DNA of 64,000 nucleotides from CAG-238 sp934277695 (GTDB lineage: Bacteria > Bacillota > Clostridia > Peptostreptococcales > Anaerovoracaceae), in contig CAKQVG010000001.1 in assembly GCA_934277695.1 (NCBI GenBank), forward strand, positions 310,001 to 374,000, in the 5' to 3' direction. This document shows, piece after piece, positions 24,592 to 33,091 of this stretch (its first letter is position 1; every line of letters starts with the position of its first letter). Below the pieces are notes generated by a model, which worked only from the letters and a program-made list of their open reading frames with translations, searched no databases and was not told the origin of the DNA. Position numbers and translations under genes: made by a program.

Positions 24592-26079
24592 TTAATAATG
24601 ATATCCCTTTCCATAAAAGCTCTTCTCGCTCAGAAGAAGGAACTTGTTCGTGCCGGTACCTTCGTTGTAGGTCACATCCGTGTAGTACCATTTGCTTCCG
24701 ATTTTGCTGCGGTTCCACATATGCGGCTCAAAATCTGTTTTGCCCGGACCGGAGGTTGCCATGCCCATAATCGACTCCGTTTCGATTCCCGCCCGTATGC
24801 ACATCAGACGGAAAAGCCCTGCGAAGCCCTGACACACAGCCTTCTTATTGTCCAAAAGTCCGAGGAAGCTGTAGGATGCCTTCCGGTATTTGTAATCATA
24901 AGAATAGTTGCGCACGATATATTTATTGATGCCTTTGACCTTTTCCTTTTTGGTCTTACAGCCTTTCGTCGCGGTTTTTGTAATGCTGCAAATCTTCTTG
25001 TAATACTTCACCGCCTTCGCCGAAGCGTTCGATTTCACAGAAGGATTGCGAATCAGCCTCTCGACCTGATACTCCGTGCTGTAGGTGAAATCCACATTGA
25101 TTTTTGCGACATCGTTTTCAATTTCCGTGTTCATGCTTGTGCTGGCGGATTCTCCCCATTTCGAGTAATATACGCTCAAAACATCATACAAATGCTCGGT
25201 CGATACAATCTTGAGATTTGGGAGCAAATTTTCCTTCGCTTGCAGGTAGAGCGAATACAAAGTATCTGCGTCGCTGACTGTCATGCCCTCCGTGTAAGTC
25301 ACAGGAACGCGCTTGAATTCCGTTTCATAAACGCCGTGCCCCGCCGGAGTGTCATCCCAGATATTTGCAAAAAGGCTTTTGTCAACGTTCATTTTACCGC
25401 AGAAAGTGTCGTAAACCATAAGATCCGCGTGGCTGCCTTTATAGGTCCCACCCGTTACCGTCAGATCCAAATCGCCCTGCACAGAGAGTGCATCATAGCC
25501 TGTGAAACTGCCGCCCGAGATTTGGATTTCGGAACTGTAGAGTCCGGAATAGCCCGCCACAGCGCAGGATTTTTCGGATTTGAAAGTTCCTCCGCTGATC
25601 AGGAGTCTGCCGCCCGTAACATCGCAGCAGCTGTATACACTGCTGAAAGTACCTCCACTGATTTTGACGGTCGTTTTCGTCGAGCCCAGAACGCTGATTG
25701 CGCCGCGGCTTCCCGTATTTCGGACAAGTCCGCCGCCCTTGCTGTCGGAAATCGTCAGCCTGCCGCCCTCGACCGTAATCAAAGCGTCAATCCCGACATT
25801 TCCTTTGATGGTATGTCCGTTTAAGTCAAGGCTCTTGGTTTTGCTCCGCATGACAATCGCCTTGGTTAATCCCTTGATGTCCGCCGTCAGCTTATACGAG
25901 CCTCCTTCAGCGGAAGTCAGCGCTTTCCGAAGAGCCGAAGCGCTCGAAATCGATTTTACGCTCGCCGCCTGTGCGGTCTCAGCACCGCCAAACCCAAACC
26001 CAAAACCTGCCGGCAGGAAAGCCGTCATCACTGCCGTCGCCAAAAACAGGCAGGCAGCCTTCTTCAAAAGCTTTCTCAT
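24592..26079 (-). CDS. Secreted protein with beta-helix-like repeats and a C-terminal transglutaminase/protease-like domain
   Basis: This 495-residue precursor has a signal peptide (MRKLLKKAACLFL, cleavage near AQAAS). Residues 40-230 are repeated short strands with recurring ISGGTF/VTGGTYKG/TISDSKGG motifs, as in right-handed beta-helix or parallel-beta surface proteins. The C-terminal 150 residues hold a transglutaminase-like catalytic triad: AVCQGFAGLF (Cys), PHMWN (His), YYTDVTYN (Asp). Such proteins act at the cell surface as proteases or cross-linkers. The start at 26079 follows AAAGGATGG; a long in-frame extension upstream runs into the GlnRS gene and is a shadow. It may be co-transcribed with glnS, 46 bases upstream. 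Confidence 0.82.
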   Translation of the reverse strand: MRKLLKKAACLFLATAVMTAFLPAGFGFGFGGAETAQAASVKSISSASALRKALTSAEGGSYKLTADIKGLTKAIVMRSKTKSLDLNGHTIKGNVGIDALITVEGGRLTISDSKGGGLVRNTGSRGAISVLGSTKTTVKISGGTFSSVYSCCDVTGGRLLISGGTFKSEKSCAVAGYSGLYSSEIQISGGSFTGYDALSVQGDLDLTVTGGTYKGSHADLMVYDTFCGKMNVDKSLFANIWDDTPAGHGVYETEFKRVPVTYTEGMTVSDADTLYSLYLQAKENLLPNLKIVSTEHLYDVLSVYYSKWGESASTSMNTEIENDVAKINVDFTYSTEYQVERLIRNPSVKSNASAKAVKYYKKICSITKTATKGCKTKKEKVKGINKYIVRNYSYDYKYRKASYSFLGLLDNKKAVCQGFAGLFRLMCIRAGIETESIMGMATSGPGKTDFEPHMWNRSKIGSKWYYTDVTYNEGTGTNKFLLLSEKSFYGKGYHY

Positions 26080-26125
26080 CTCAACCATCCTTTCTTGCAA
26101 GCACACAATACCACGCTGTAAACTT

Positions 26126-27757
26126 CTATTTCTTCCAGCTGCTCTTAAGACCGATAATCTCGTTGAACACCGGATTTTCTTTTCTGTAAAGCTTGGAGTC
26201 CGCCACGAAGTAGCCGTGTCTGAAGAACTGGAATCTCTCGCCCGGCTCAGCCTCGAGCACCTTCGGCTCCGCATAGCATACGATTTCACGCATCGTGTCC
26301 TCGTTTGCCACCATTTTGCCGTCCTCGCCTTCGCTCATAAGATAGTCGAACTGACGAATCTTAATCGGAACCGCAGTCGCCGCGTCGACGAAGTGAATCG
26401 TCCCCTTGACCTTGCGTCCCTCAAAGCCGCTTCCGGACTTGGTCTGCGGATCGTATGTGCAGTGCAGCTCTTTAATGGAGCCGTCCTCATTTTTGACTGC
26501 TTCCTGACAGGTGATGAAATATCCGCCTTTCAGACGGACTTCGTTGCCCGGGAAAAGTCTGAAATATTTCTTTGCCGGCACTTCCATGAAGTCCTCGCCG
26601 TCCACCCAGATTTCTCTCGAGAATGGGATATCGCGGACGCCCATTTCCGGTACCGCCGGATTGTTTTCCACTTCGCAAAGTTCGCTCTGTCCCTCAGGAT
26701 AGTTCGTGATAACAACCTTTATCGGATCGAAAACAACATTTCTCGTCTCAACCTTTTCCTTGAGGTCGTCACGCACGCAGTGCTCCAGCAGGGAAACATC
26801 AACCGTGCTGTTTGCCTTGGAAACACCGATTTCCTCGCAAAATCTGCGGATTGCTTCAGGTGTATATCCTCTGCGGCGGATTCCCGCGATGGTCGGCATT
26901 CTCGGGTCATCCCAGCCGTCAACCACGCCGTCATCCACAAGTTTCTTTAAATATCTCTTCGACATTACCGTATTCGTCAGGTTCAGTCTCGCAAACTCAA
27001 TCTGCTGCGGAGGAGCACTCCACCAGCCAACTTCCGCAAGAACCCAGTCGTACAGCGGTCTGTGGTCCTCGAACTCGAGCGTGCAGATGGAATGCGTGAT
27101 TCCTTCAATCGCATCTTCAATCGGGTGCGCGAAGTCGTACATCGGGTAAATGCACCACTTGTCACCTGTATTGTGATGAGTCGCATGCGCGATACGGTAA
27201 ATAATCGGGTCTCTCATATTGATATTAGGCGATGCCATGTCAATCTTCGCTCTGAGCACTTTTTCGCCGTCCGCGTATTTGCCTTCCTTCATTTCCTCGA
27301 AAAGCGCAAGATTTTCCTCTACGCTTCTGTTTCGGTAAGGACTCTCTTTGCCCGGCTGTGTGAGCGTACCCCTGTACTCCTTGATTTCCTCAGGCGTAAG
27401 GTCGCAGACATAGGCTTTGCCCTTCTTTATCAGTTCAAGCGCCGCTTCGTACATTTTGTCGAAATAATCGGACGCCCAAAGTCTCTTATCCCACTGGAAG
27501 CCAAGCCATTTCACATCTTCTTCGATGGAGTTGATGTATTCAACATCCTCTTTTACCGGGTTTGTGTCGTCATATCTGAGGTTGCAGGTGCCGCCGTACT
27601 TTGCCGCTGTGGAAAAGTTCAGGCAGATGGATTTCGCGTGTCCGATATGCAGGTAGCCGTTCGGCTCCGGCGGAAAACGCGTACACACCTTATCCCCGTA
27701 TTTGTGACTTTCTAAGTCTTTTTCAATAATGTTGTGAATAAAATTGGTTTCTCCCAT
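26126..27757 (-). CDS. glnS: Glutaminyl-tRNA synthetase
   Basis: This 543-residue class I synthetase charges tRNA-Gln directly. Class signatures are FPPEPNGYLHIGHAKS (HIGH motif, about 29-44) and VMSKRYL (KMSKS equivalent). LRYDDTNP is the GlnRS/non-discriminating GluRS hallmark, and the C-terminal anticodon-binding beta-barrels end DSKLYRKENPVFNEIIGLK. Length and C-terminal half are those of bacterial GlnRS rather than GluRS. Many Firmicutes lack this enzyme and use GatCAB transamidation, so its presence is of some phylogenetic interest. The ATG begins MGETNFIHNII; a GAGAGG-like site precedes it. Confidence 0.93.
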   Translation of the reverse strand: MGETNFIHNIIEKDLESHKYGDKVCTRFPPEPNGYLHIGHAKSICLNFSTAAKYGGTCNLRYDDTNPVKEDVEYINSIEEDVKWLGFQWDKRLWASDYFDKMYEAALELIKKGKAYVCDLTPEEIKEYRGTLTQPGKESPYRNRSVEENLALFEEMKEGKYADGEKVLRAKIDMASPNINMRDPIIYRIAHATHHNTGDKWCIYPMYDFAHPIEDAIEGITHSICTLEFEDHRPLYDWVLAEVGWWSAPPQQIEFARLNLTNTVMSKRYLKKLVDDGVVDGWDDPRMPTIAGIRRRGYTPEAIRRFCEEIGVSKANSTVDVSLLEHCVRDDLKEKVETRNVVFDPIKVVITNYPEGQSELCEVENNPAVPEMGVRDIPFSREIWVDGEDFMEVPAKKYFRLFPGNEVRLKGGYFITCQEAVKNEDGSIKELHCTYDPQTKSGSGFEGRKVKGTIHFVDAATAVPIKIRQFDYLMSEGEDGKMVANEDTMREIVCYAEPKVLEAEPGERFQFFRHGYFVADSKLYRKENPVFNEIIGLKSSWKK

Positions 27758-27834
27758 AGTTTTTTCCTCTCAAAAAATATTCTATCCTATATAATATCAC
27801 TATTTAAGCCATTTATCCAGCAAAAAATGCCCAT

Positions 27835-27863
27835 TTGACTAAATTGCGGAAATAAAGTATACT
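27835..27863 (+). promoter_or_regulatory. Sigma-70 promoter of the VanY-like gene
   Basis: TTGACT, exactly 17 bases, TATACT, ending 33 bases before the GTG start. Confidence 0.8.
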
Positions 27864-27896
27864 AAAGTTAATATACATATAGGAGGAATACTGAAA

Positions 27897-28757
27897 GTGA
27901 GGAAGAAACACTTGTTAATGATAGGCATGATGATGCTTTGCACCGCTGCTGTTATATTTTTCTGCGGCTGCCGGGACAGCTCGCAGCAGGCATCCGGCAC
28001 AGCAGGCGCGGTTGATACCGTTGTCAATGTCGACGAGCCTGCGGATTCACAGGGAGAAATTGTCGCGACCGCTGCGAAAACAACGACTAAGAAATCAACG
28101 ACCAAAACAACCAAGAAAAAGAAAAAATATAACGAAGAGGCCCCTTGGGAATCCTTTGACATGTACGGCCTGCCGGATAAGCTCGACCTTCTGAAGAAAG
28201 ATAAGGGCGATGTGCTCGTTCTCGTAAACAAGCTCCACGCTGTATCGAAGAACTACAAGCCGACCGATATGGTTGCAATCAAAGGCAGCTATACGACAAA
28301 TCAAGGGCTGGAAATGAAGGCGGACGCTTACAAAGCCTTCAAAAAAATGAGAAAAGCCGCCAAAGCTGACGGCATCCGTTTCAAAATCTGTTCTGCATAC
28401 CGTACCTACAGCACGCAGAAATGGCTTTACAACAATTATCTGAACACCATGGGCAAGAAGCTCCGCGACATCCGCTCCGCATATCCGGGCAGAAGCGAGC
28501 ACCACACGGGTTATGCCATCGACCTTGTAACAAAATCCACAGGCTGGACGCTCACGCAGGATTTCGCGAAAACTTCCGAAGGCAAGTGGATTAACAAGCA
28601 CTGCGCAGAATACGGCTTCATCATCCGCTACCCGAAGGGCAAAACCGATATTACAGGCTACGATTATGAGCCTTGGCATCTGCGCTATGTCGGCGTTGAT
28701 GCTGCTGAGGAAATCACAGAGCAGGGCATTACTCTGGAAGAATATCTGAAGAGATAA
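27897..28757 (+). CDS. VanY-family D-alanyl-D-alanine carboxypeptidase lipoprotein
   Basis: This 286-residue protein begins at a GTG (AGGAGG nine bases upstream). It has a lipoprotein signal ending FFCGC, placing the mature protein on the outer face of the membrane. A Thr/Lys-rich linker (TTKKSTTKTTKKKKK) leads to the peptidase domain, where SAYRTYSTQKWLYNNYL, PGRSEHHTGYAIDL and YEPWHLRYVG supply the zinc His/Asp/His set and catalytic Glu of the M15B family. It should trim D-Ala from peptidoglycan stem peptides. No van regulators are near, so it is likely housekeeping rather than vancomycin resistance. Its last 29 bases overlap the convergent ybaK gene. Confidence 0.88.
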   Translation: MRKKHLLMIGMMMLCTAAVIFFCGCRDSSQQASGTAGAVDTVVNVDEPADSQGEIVATAAKTTTKKSTTKTTKKKKKYNEEAPWESFDMYGLPDKLDLLKKDKGDVLVLVNKLHAVSKNYKPTDMVAIKGSYTTNQGLEMKADAYKAFKKMRKAAKADGIRFKICSAYRTYSTQKWLYNNYLNTMGKKLRDIRSAYPGRSEHHTGYAIDLVTKSTGWTLTQDFAKTSEGKWINKHCAEYGFIIRYPKGKTDITGYDYEPWHLRYVGVDAAEEITEQGITLEEYLKR

Positions 28758-29226
28758 TATCCGCTGTCTGAATTTTAATCGCCTTTTGCAAATCGCTGAA
28801 AGCAAGTTCAATCTGAAAACCAATACGACCGCCGCTGAAGAAAATCGTTTCGTAATCAGCGGCGGTTTTGTGTATCGTCGTCGTAAAGAATTTCTTCATC
28901 CCAATCGGACTGCATCCGCCGTGAATATATCCTGTGAGCGGCAGCAGTTCTTTTGATTTTATCATCTCAATCGACTTTTCTCCGACCGCTTTCGCCGCCT
29001 TCTTTAAGTCCAGTTCCTCCGCCACCGGAACCATGAAAACATAATAATTCTTGCTTTTCCCCTGCGTAACGAGTGTTTTAAACACTCTTCCAGGCTCCTG
29101 GTTCAGTACCTCGGCAACTTCCACGCCGCTGACCGCGTCCGTATCGGTATAGGTATGCTCCTTATATTTAATTTTCAGCGCGTCCAGTCTTCTCATCGCG
29201 TTCGTTTTTTCTATCTTTGTTTTCAT
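28729..29226 (-). CDS. ybaK: Cys-tRNA(Pro)/Cys-tRNA(Cys) deacylase, YbaK/EbsC family
   Basis: This 165-residue trans-editing protein hydrolyses mischarged aminoacyl-tRNA, typically Cys-tRNA(Pro) made by ProRS. It matches YbaK throughout: RVFKTLVTQGKSKNYYVFMVP, LDLKKAAKAVGEKSIEM, GYIHGGCSPIGMKK with the conserved Lys and Gly-X-X-P loop, and FFSGGRIGFQIEL. It overlaps the 3' end of the convergent VanY-like gene by 29 bases, an antisense arrangement that leaves no room for separate terminators. Confidence 0.92.
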   Translation of the reverse strand: MKTKIEKTNAMRRLDALKIKYKEHTYTDTDAVSGVEVAEVLNQEPGRVFKTLVTQGKSKNYYVFMVPVAEELDLKKAAKAVGEKSIEMIKSKELLPLTGYIHGGCSPIGMKKFFTTTIHKTAADYETIFFSGGRIGFQIELAFSDLQKAIKIQTADIISSDILPE

Positions 29227-29245
29227 TTTGCTTACCTCTAAAATT

Positions 29246-29271
29246 CAAGGCACCCCTTGCGAGGTGCCTTG
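29246..29271 (-). terminator. Terminator stem-loop after the thiolase gene
   Basis: On the minus strand CAAGGCACC and GGTGCCTTG form a perfect nine-base stem, followed by AATTTTA. It lies 35 bases past the thiolase stop and just before the ybaK leader. Confidence 0.65.
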
Positions 29272-29305
29272 ATATTGTTCATTTCGTAATTATTCGTGCG
29301 CGCAA

Positions 29306-30484
29306 TTATCTTTCAACTACGAGTGCAGTTCCCATACCGCCGCCGATACATAATGTAGCAAGACCGTACTTGGAATCTCTCTTCATCATTTCGTAAATCA
29401 GAGTAATTAAGATTCTGCAGCCGGAAGCTCCGATTGGGTGTCCGATAGCGATAGCTCCGCCGTTTACATTTGTCTTTTCAGGATCTAATCCTAAGTCTTT
29501 TCTTACTGCGAGGGACTGAGCTGCGAAAGCTTCGTTTGCTTCTACTAAGTCCATATCAGCAACTGTAAGGCCGGCCTTCTTTAATGCTTTTTCGGAAGCA
29601 GGTACAGGACCAACGCCCATGATGGATGGGTCAACGCCTGCGGAAGCATAGGACTTGATCGTGCAAAGCGGCTTGATTCCTAATTCGTCAGCTTTTTCTT
29701 TGCTCATTACTACTACTGCAGCACCTGCATCGTTGATGCCGGAAGCGTTAGCAGCTGTAACGATACCGTCTTTCTTGAAAGCGCCTTTTAACTTAGCAAC
29801 CTTTTCGATAGTTGTTCCGAATTTAGGGAATTCATCTGTATCGAAGATGATTGGATCACCTTTTCTCTGCGGAATTTCAACCGGAACGATTTCATCTTTG
29901 AACTTGCCTGCCTTGATTGCTTCTTCAGCTCTGTTCTGAGAGATTACAGAGAATTCGTCTAATTCTTCTCTTGTGATTCCCCACTGTTCAGCAACGTTTT
30001 CAGCAGTGATACCCATGTGGTATCCGTTGAATGCGTCCCAAAGTCCATCGTTAACCATCATGTCAACCATCTGAGCGTTGTTCATTCTTGCGCCCCATCT
30101 TGCAGCCGGCATAGCGTAAGCTGTAGCGGACATGTTTTCAGCACCGCCTGCAACTACGATGTCAGCATCGCCTGCTTTGATGATCTGAGCAGCAAGTTCA
30201 ACAGCTCTTAATCCGGAACCGCAAACTTTATTAATTGTCATTGCAGGAACTTCGATCGGAAGGCCTGCATCAAGTGTCATCTGTCTTGCAACGTTCTGAC
30301 CTAATCCGCCCTGAAGAACAGCACCCATGATAACTTCTTCAACCATTTCAGGCTTGATTCCTGCTCTTTCAACAGCAGCCTTGATAGCGATAGCGCCTAA
30401 TTTTCTTGTAGGGATTCCCTTTAAGGAACCGCCAAAGCTTCCGATTGGTGTTCTTGCTGCACTTACAATTACAACTTCTCTCAT
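29306..30484 (-). CDS. thlA: Acetyl-CoA acetyltransferase (thiolase)
   Basis: This 392-residue biosynthetic-type thiolase condenses two acetyl-CoA to acetoacetyl-CoA, the entry to butyrate formation in clostridia. It has the acylated Cys88 (INKVCGSGLRA), the His of NGGAIAIGHPIGASG, and the second Cys in LATLCIGGGMG. AAGGAGG precedes the ATG. It appears monocistronic: a TTGATT-18-TAAATA promoter lies 70-100 bases upstream and a stem-loop follows. The other butyrate-pathway genes are not in the window. Codon use is visibly more biased than in neighbours (few rare codons), consistent with high expression. Confidence 0.93.
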   Translation of the reverse strand: MREVVIVSAARTPIGSFGGSLKGIPTRKLGAIAIKAAVERAGIKPEMVEEVIMGAVLQGGLGQNVARQMTLDAGLPIEVPAMTINKVCGSGLRAVELAAQIIKAGDADIVVAGGAENMSATAYAMPAARWGARMNNAQMVDMMVNDGLWDAFNGYHMGITAENVAEQWGITREELDEFSVISQNRAEEAIKAGKFKDEIVPVEIPQRKGDPIIFDTDEFPKFGTTIEKVAKLKGAFKKDGIVTAANASGINDAGAAVVVMSKEKADELGIKPLCTIKSYASAGVDPSIMGVGPVPASEKALKKAGLTVADMDLVEANEAFAAQSLAVRKDLGLDPEKTNVNGGAIAIGHPIGASGCRILITLIYEMMKRDSKYGLATLCIGGGMGTALVVER

Positions 30485-30554
30485 TTTTATGTATCCTCCT
30501 TAAGACTTTATGTTTCTTTTCACCGCATACTAAGTCTCTTTTCGTATGCAGTTC

Positions 30555-30584
30555 TATTTAATCACACAATAACACAAAAATCAA
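30555..30584 (-). promoter_or_regulatory. Probable promoter of the thiolase gene
   Basis: TTGATT, 18 bases, TAAATA on the minus strand, with a leader of about 65 bases to the ATG. Confidence 0.5.
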
Positions 30585-30701
30585 GAAGTTTTGGTTAAAA
30601 ATTTAACAAAACCCTTGTATTTTTTGAAATACATCTGTATATATCTTACCATATCCGCCCGAAAAAACAAGGCTTCCGGCGAAAGTAGTTTATTTAACAA
30701 C

Positions 30702-31652
30702 TTACCGGATTATAGCAAAATACTTTTCTCCCATCATCACCGGTTTGTAAGAAAGTTTGGTCTGTCTGAGATTCTGAAGGCCCATGTCCTCTTCACGATT
30801 CACATAAATTGTTTCCGCCGGAAGCCGTCTGCAAAATTCATTGTTGATTGCCTGATAGAGCCCGCGAATCCGGTCGTCCGCCTTTTCCACATGCACCAAG
30901 ACGGTCTCTTTGCTGTTTGTTTTCGCAAATTCGCCAAGCGTTACGGCTTCGATTCTGCCGTTGATGCGAATAACACCCGACAAAAGCCCCTTTCCGAGGA
31001 ACTTAAGCAGTTCCCGTATCGCTTCCGTTTCCATTTCAAGGATTTCTTTCCATTCTTCCGGCGTTTCTCCGAGCTTGTATTCATTCTTGCTTTCAATGTA
31101 TGCCATGATTTCTCCGGCATCTTCGGGTTTCGCCTCTTCATACGCAAACTCGTAATTCTTGAGGAAAAAGTTTAAATGGTTCTTTTTCTGATGGAGCTTG
31201 CGCCCGCTCAGATTGATCAGGTCCTCTTTCAGGTAAATATAATCGTCCTCATCTCTGTCATGTTCGACGAAAACTTTTCCGGGGAAACACTCTTCGAGGT
31301 ATGGCACAAGCGATTTCGGAATCAAACTCAGATATAAGTCCTGCCCCTTGGCGTGAAACAATTTTTTCGCCTCAAGGAGCGTTTCGCGGAGGGACTCTAC
31401 GTCATAGGAACCGGTCCTTGTCAGAGGAAAAGACATAAAATATCTTTTGTCTTCCTCCGGATCCAGCTCGCCGAGAGCACCTATGCAAAGGTAGTCCCCG
31501 ATTATCTGCCAGCTGATCTTATGTGTGTTTCTCCACATATAATTTGCTATGAATGTATGTCCTGAGGATTTATAATCATATCCGTCAAAGTACGAATTCA
31601 GTAGGTTGATGTCCTCCTCGGACAAATTATCAAAAGTTCTCTCAAATATCAT
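30702..31652 (-). CDS. DUF2156/phosphatidylglycerol lysyltransferase C-terminal-like protein
   Basis: This 316-residue soluble protein has the paired GNAT-like (Fem/MprF C-terminal) fold signature of DUF2156: GYDYKSSGHTFIANYMWR near the N-terminus, GRKLHQKKNHLNFF in the centre, and VHVEKADDRIRGLYQAINNEFC followed by YVNREEDMGLQNLRQTKLSYKPV at the C-terminus. It lacks the membrane half of MprF, so lipid aminoacylation is not implied; some relatives may transfer amino acids to other acceptors. AGGAGACAGG precedes the ATG. It follows the isochorismatase-like gene by 46 bases and may belong to that operon. Confidence 0.82.
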   Translation of the reverse strand: MIFERTFDNLSEEDINLLNSYFDGYDYKSSGHTFIANYMWRNTHKISWQIIGDYLCIGALGELDPEEDKRYFMSFPLTRTGSYDVESLRETLLEAKKLFHAKGQDLYLSLIPKSLVPYLEECFPGKVFVEHDRDEDDYIYLKEDLINLSGRKLHQKKNHLNFFLKNYEFAYEEAKPEDAGEIMAYIESKNEYKLGETPEEWKEILEMETEAIRELLKFLGKGLLSGVIRINGRIEAVTLGEFAKTNSKETVLVHVEKADDRIRGLYQAINNEFCRRLPAETIYVNREEDMGLQNLRQTKLSYKPVMMGEKYFAIIR

Positions 31653-31698
31653 CCTGTCTCCTGCCTGTTGCTGTTTTTTCGTGTCAGCCTGTCGCCGC

Positions 31699-32271
31699 TT
31701 ATTTTACAAGTGCAGAAATTGCCTTGAACTCCGGTGCCTTAGCGCCTCCGAGAAGTTCATACAATACGCTTTCAAAACTTGTCAAAATTACGCCTGCCTG
31801 TGCAAGCCTCTGCAATGTAATTTCTTTATTCTTCGGATCTCTGGACTGCACACAGTCAGTTACCAAAGCCACCTCGTAGCCATCCCGGAGAAGATCAATT
31901 GCCGTCTGCTCCACGCAGATATGTGCTTCAATGCCTGCCAGGATTACGGTTCCCTTGTCGCTTGCCTCGATCGCTTCGACGAAAGTGTCTTCGCCCAGGC
32001 AGCTGAATGAAGTTTTTTCAACCGGCGTAAAGTCTCCGATTGCCTCTGCGATTGATGGCACCGTTGGGCCAAGTCCTTTCGTATACTGCTGCGTTACAAT
32101 CATCGGAATGCCAAGCTCGCGCATTCCCTTTACAAGCTTGACAACACGCGCTTCAAGTTCTCCGCAGTCATGCATTGCCGGCAAAAGTCTTTCCTGAAAG
32201 TCAATTGCCACAAAAATTGCATCATCTCTTTCTATTTTAAGCTGTTTCAATCTGTTAAACAATCCTGCCAT
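31699..32271 (-). CDS. Isochorismatase-like cysteine hydrolase (YcaC type)
   Basis: This 190-residue protein has the Asp-Lys-Cys triad of the family: Asp in FVAIDFQERLLP, Lys in FTPVEKTSFSC and Cys in AGIEAHICVEQTAIDL. The metal-binding DxH...H set of true nicotinamidases is not seen, so a YcaC-like hydrolase of unknown substrate is a safer label. It starts immediately after the sirtuin stop (GGAGGTAGAATAAA overlaps the end of that gene), so the two are co-translated. Confidence 0.85.
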   Translation of the reverse strand: MAGLFNRLKQLKIERDDAIFVAIDFQERLLPAMHDCGELEARVVKLVKGMRELGIPMIVTQQYTKGLGPTVPSIAEAIGDFTPVEKTSFSCLGEDTFVEAIEASDKGTVILAGIEAHICVEQTAIDLLRDGYEVALVTDCVQSRDPKNKEITLQRLAQAGVILTSFESVLYELLGGAKAPEFKAISALVK

Positions 32272-32272
32272 T

Positions 32273-33001
32273 TTATTCTACCTCCATAACTTTCCCGATT
32301 GCGTCATTAATTACCAAGTCAGCCTTGCCGTCATACGGGGTAGGCTGTTTGTTTATCAGTACCAATTTCTTACCACGGAAATAGCGAATCAAACCCGCCG
32401 CCGGATAAACAACCAGCGAAGTTCCTCCTATAATCATGGTATCTGCCTTCTCAATCGCATTGATTGCTCCCATCATGCAGGCCTCGTCCAGTGCTTCTTC
32501 GTAAAGAACGACGTCCGGTTTGATGATGCCGCCGCATTTCGGGCAGATCGGAATATTTCCTCTGCAGTTTGCCTCATCCATGATGAAATCCGTGTCATAG
32601 AATTCCCCGCAATCCATACAATGATTGCGAAGAACCGAGCCATGAAGTTCGTATACTTTTTTGCTTCCGGCTTTTTGATGAAGGCCGTCAATGTTTTGTG
32701 TGATTACAGCCTTGAGTCTGCCTTCTTTTTCAAGATACGCAAGTGCCTTGTGTGCATTGTTTGGCTGCGCGTCTCTGTAAATCAAATTCTTCTTGTAATA
32801 GTCAAAGAAAGTATCGGTATGCTGCATGAAGAAGCTGTGCGAAAGCATTTCTTCGGGACTTCTTCCGTATTGCTGCTGTGCGTTGTACAGTCCTTTCTCG
32901 GAACGAAAGTCGGGTATATTGCTTTCGGTTGAAACTCCCGCCCCGCCGAAGAAGACCACATTATCACTGTTATCTATTATCTCTTTTAATCGCTTATCCA
33001 T
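32273..33001 (-). CDS. cobB: Sir2-family NAD-dependent protein deacylase
   Basis: This 242-residue sirtuin has FFGGAGVSTESNIPDFRS (NAD binding, residues 17-34), TQNIDGLHQKAGSKKVYELHGS (catalytic His) and a zinc site built from two CxxC pairs (CMDC, CPKC). GGTSLVVYPAA and LVLINKQPTP complete the Rossmann part. It removes acyl groups from lysines, consuming NAD and releasing nicotinamide. The ATG at 33001 is preferred over one two codons upstream because GGAGG then has seven-base spacing. It is the first gene of a leftward pair or triple with the hydrolase and the DUF2156 protein. Confidence 0.92.
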   Translation of the reverse strand: MDKRLKEIIDNSDNVVFFGGAGVSTESNIPDFRSEKGLYNAQQQYGRSPEEMLSHSFFMQHTDTFFDYYKKNLIYRDAQPNNAHKALAYLEKEGRLKAVITQNIDGLHQKAGSKKVYELHGSVLRNHCMDCGEFYDTDFIMDEANCRGNIPICPKCGGIIKPDVVLYEEALDEACMMGAINAIEKADTMIIGGTSLVVYPAAGLIRYFRGKKLVLINKQPTPYDGKADLVINDAIGKVMEVE

Positions 33002-33091
33002 TCGCATGCCTCCAATTTTTTGGTTTTTCTTGATTACAGTATACCATTTATGATAATATTTTGGTAGTGAAAAGTGAAGGAGATTATGGCT

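Noticed and set aside
25580..26950. 456-codon open frame antisense to the transglutaminase and GlnRS genes
   Set aside because: It spans two well-supported genes on the other strand and shows no domain or ribosome binding site.
27897..28757. Vancomycin resistance (vanY) locus
   Set aside because: No vanRS, vanHAX or transposon context; an M15B carboxypeptidase alone is common housekeeping.
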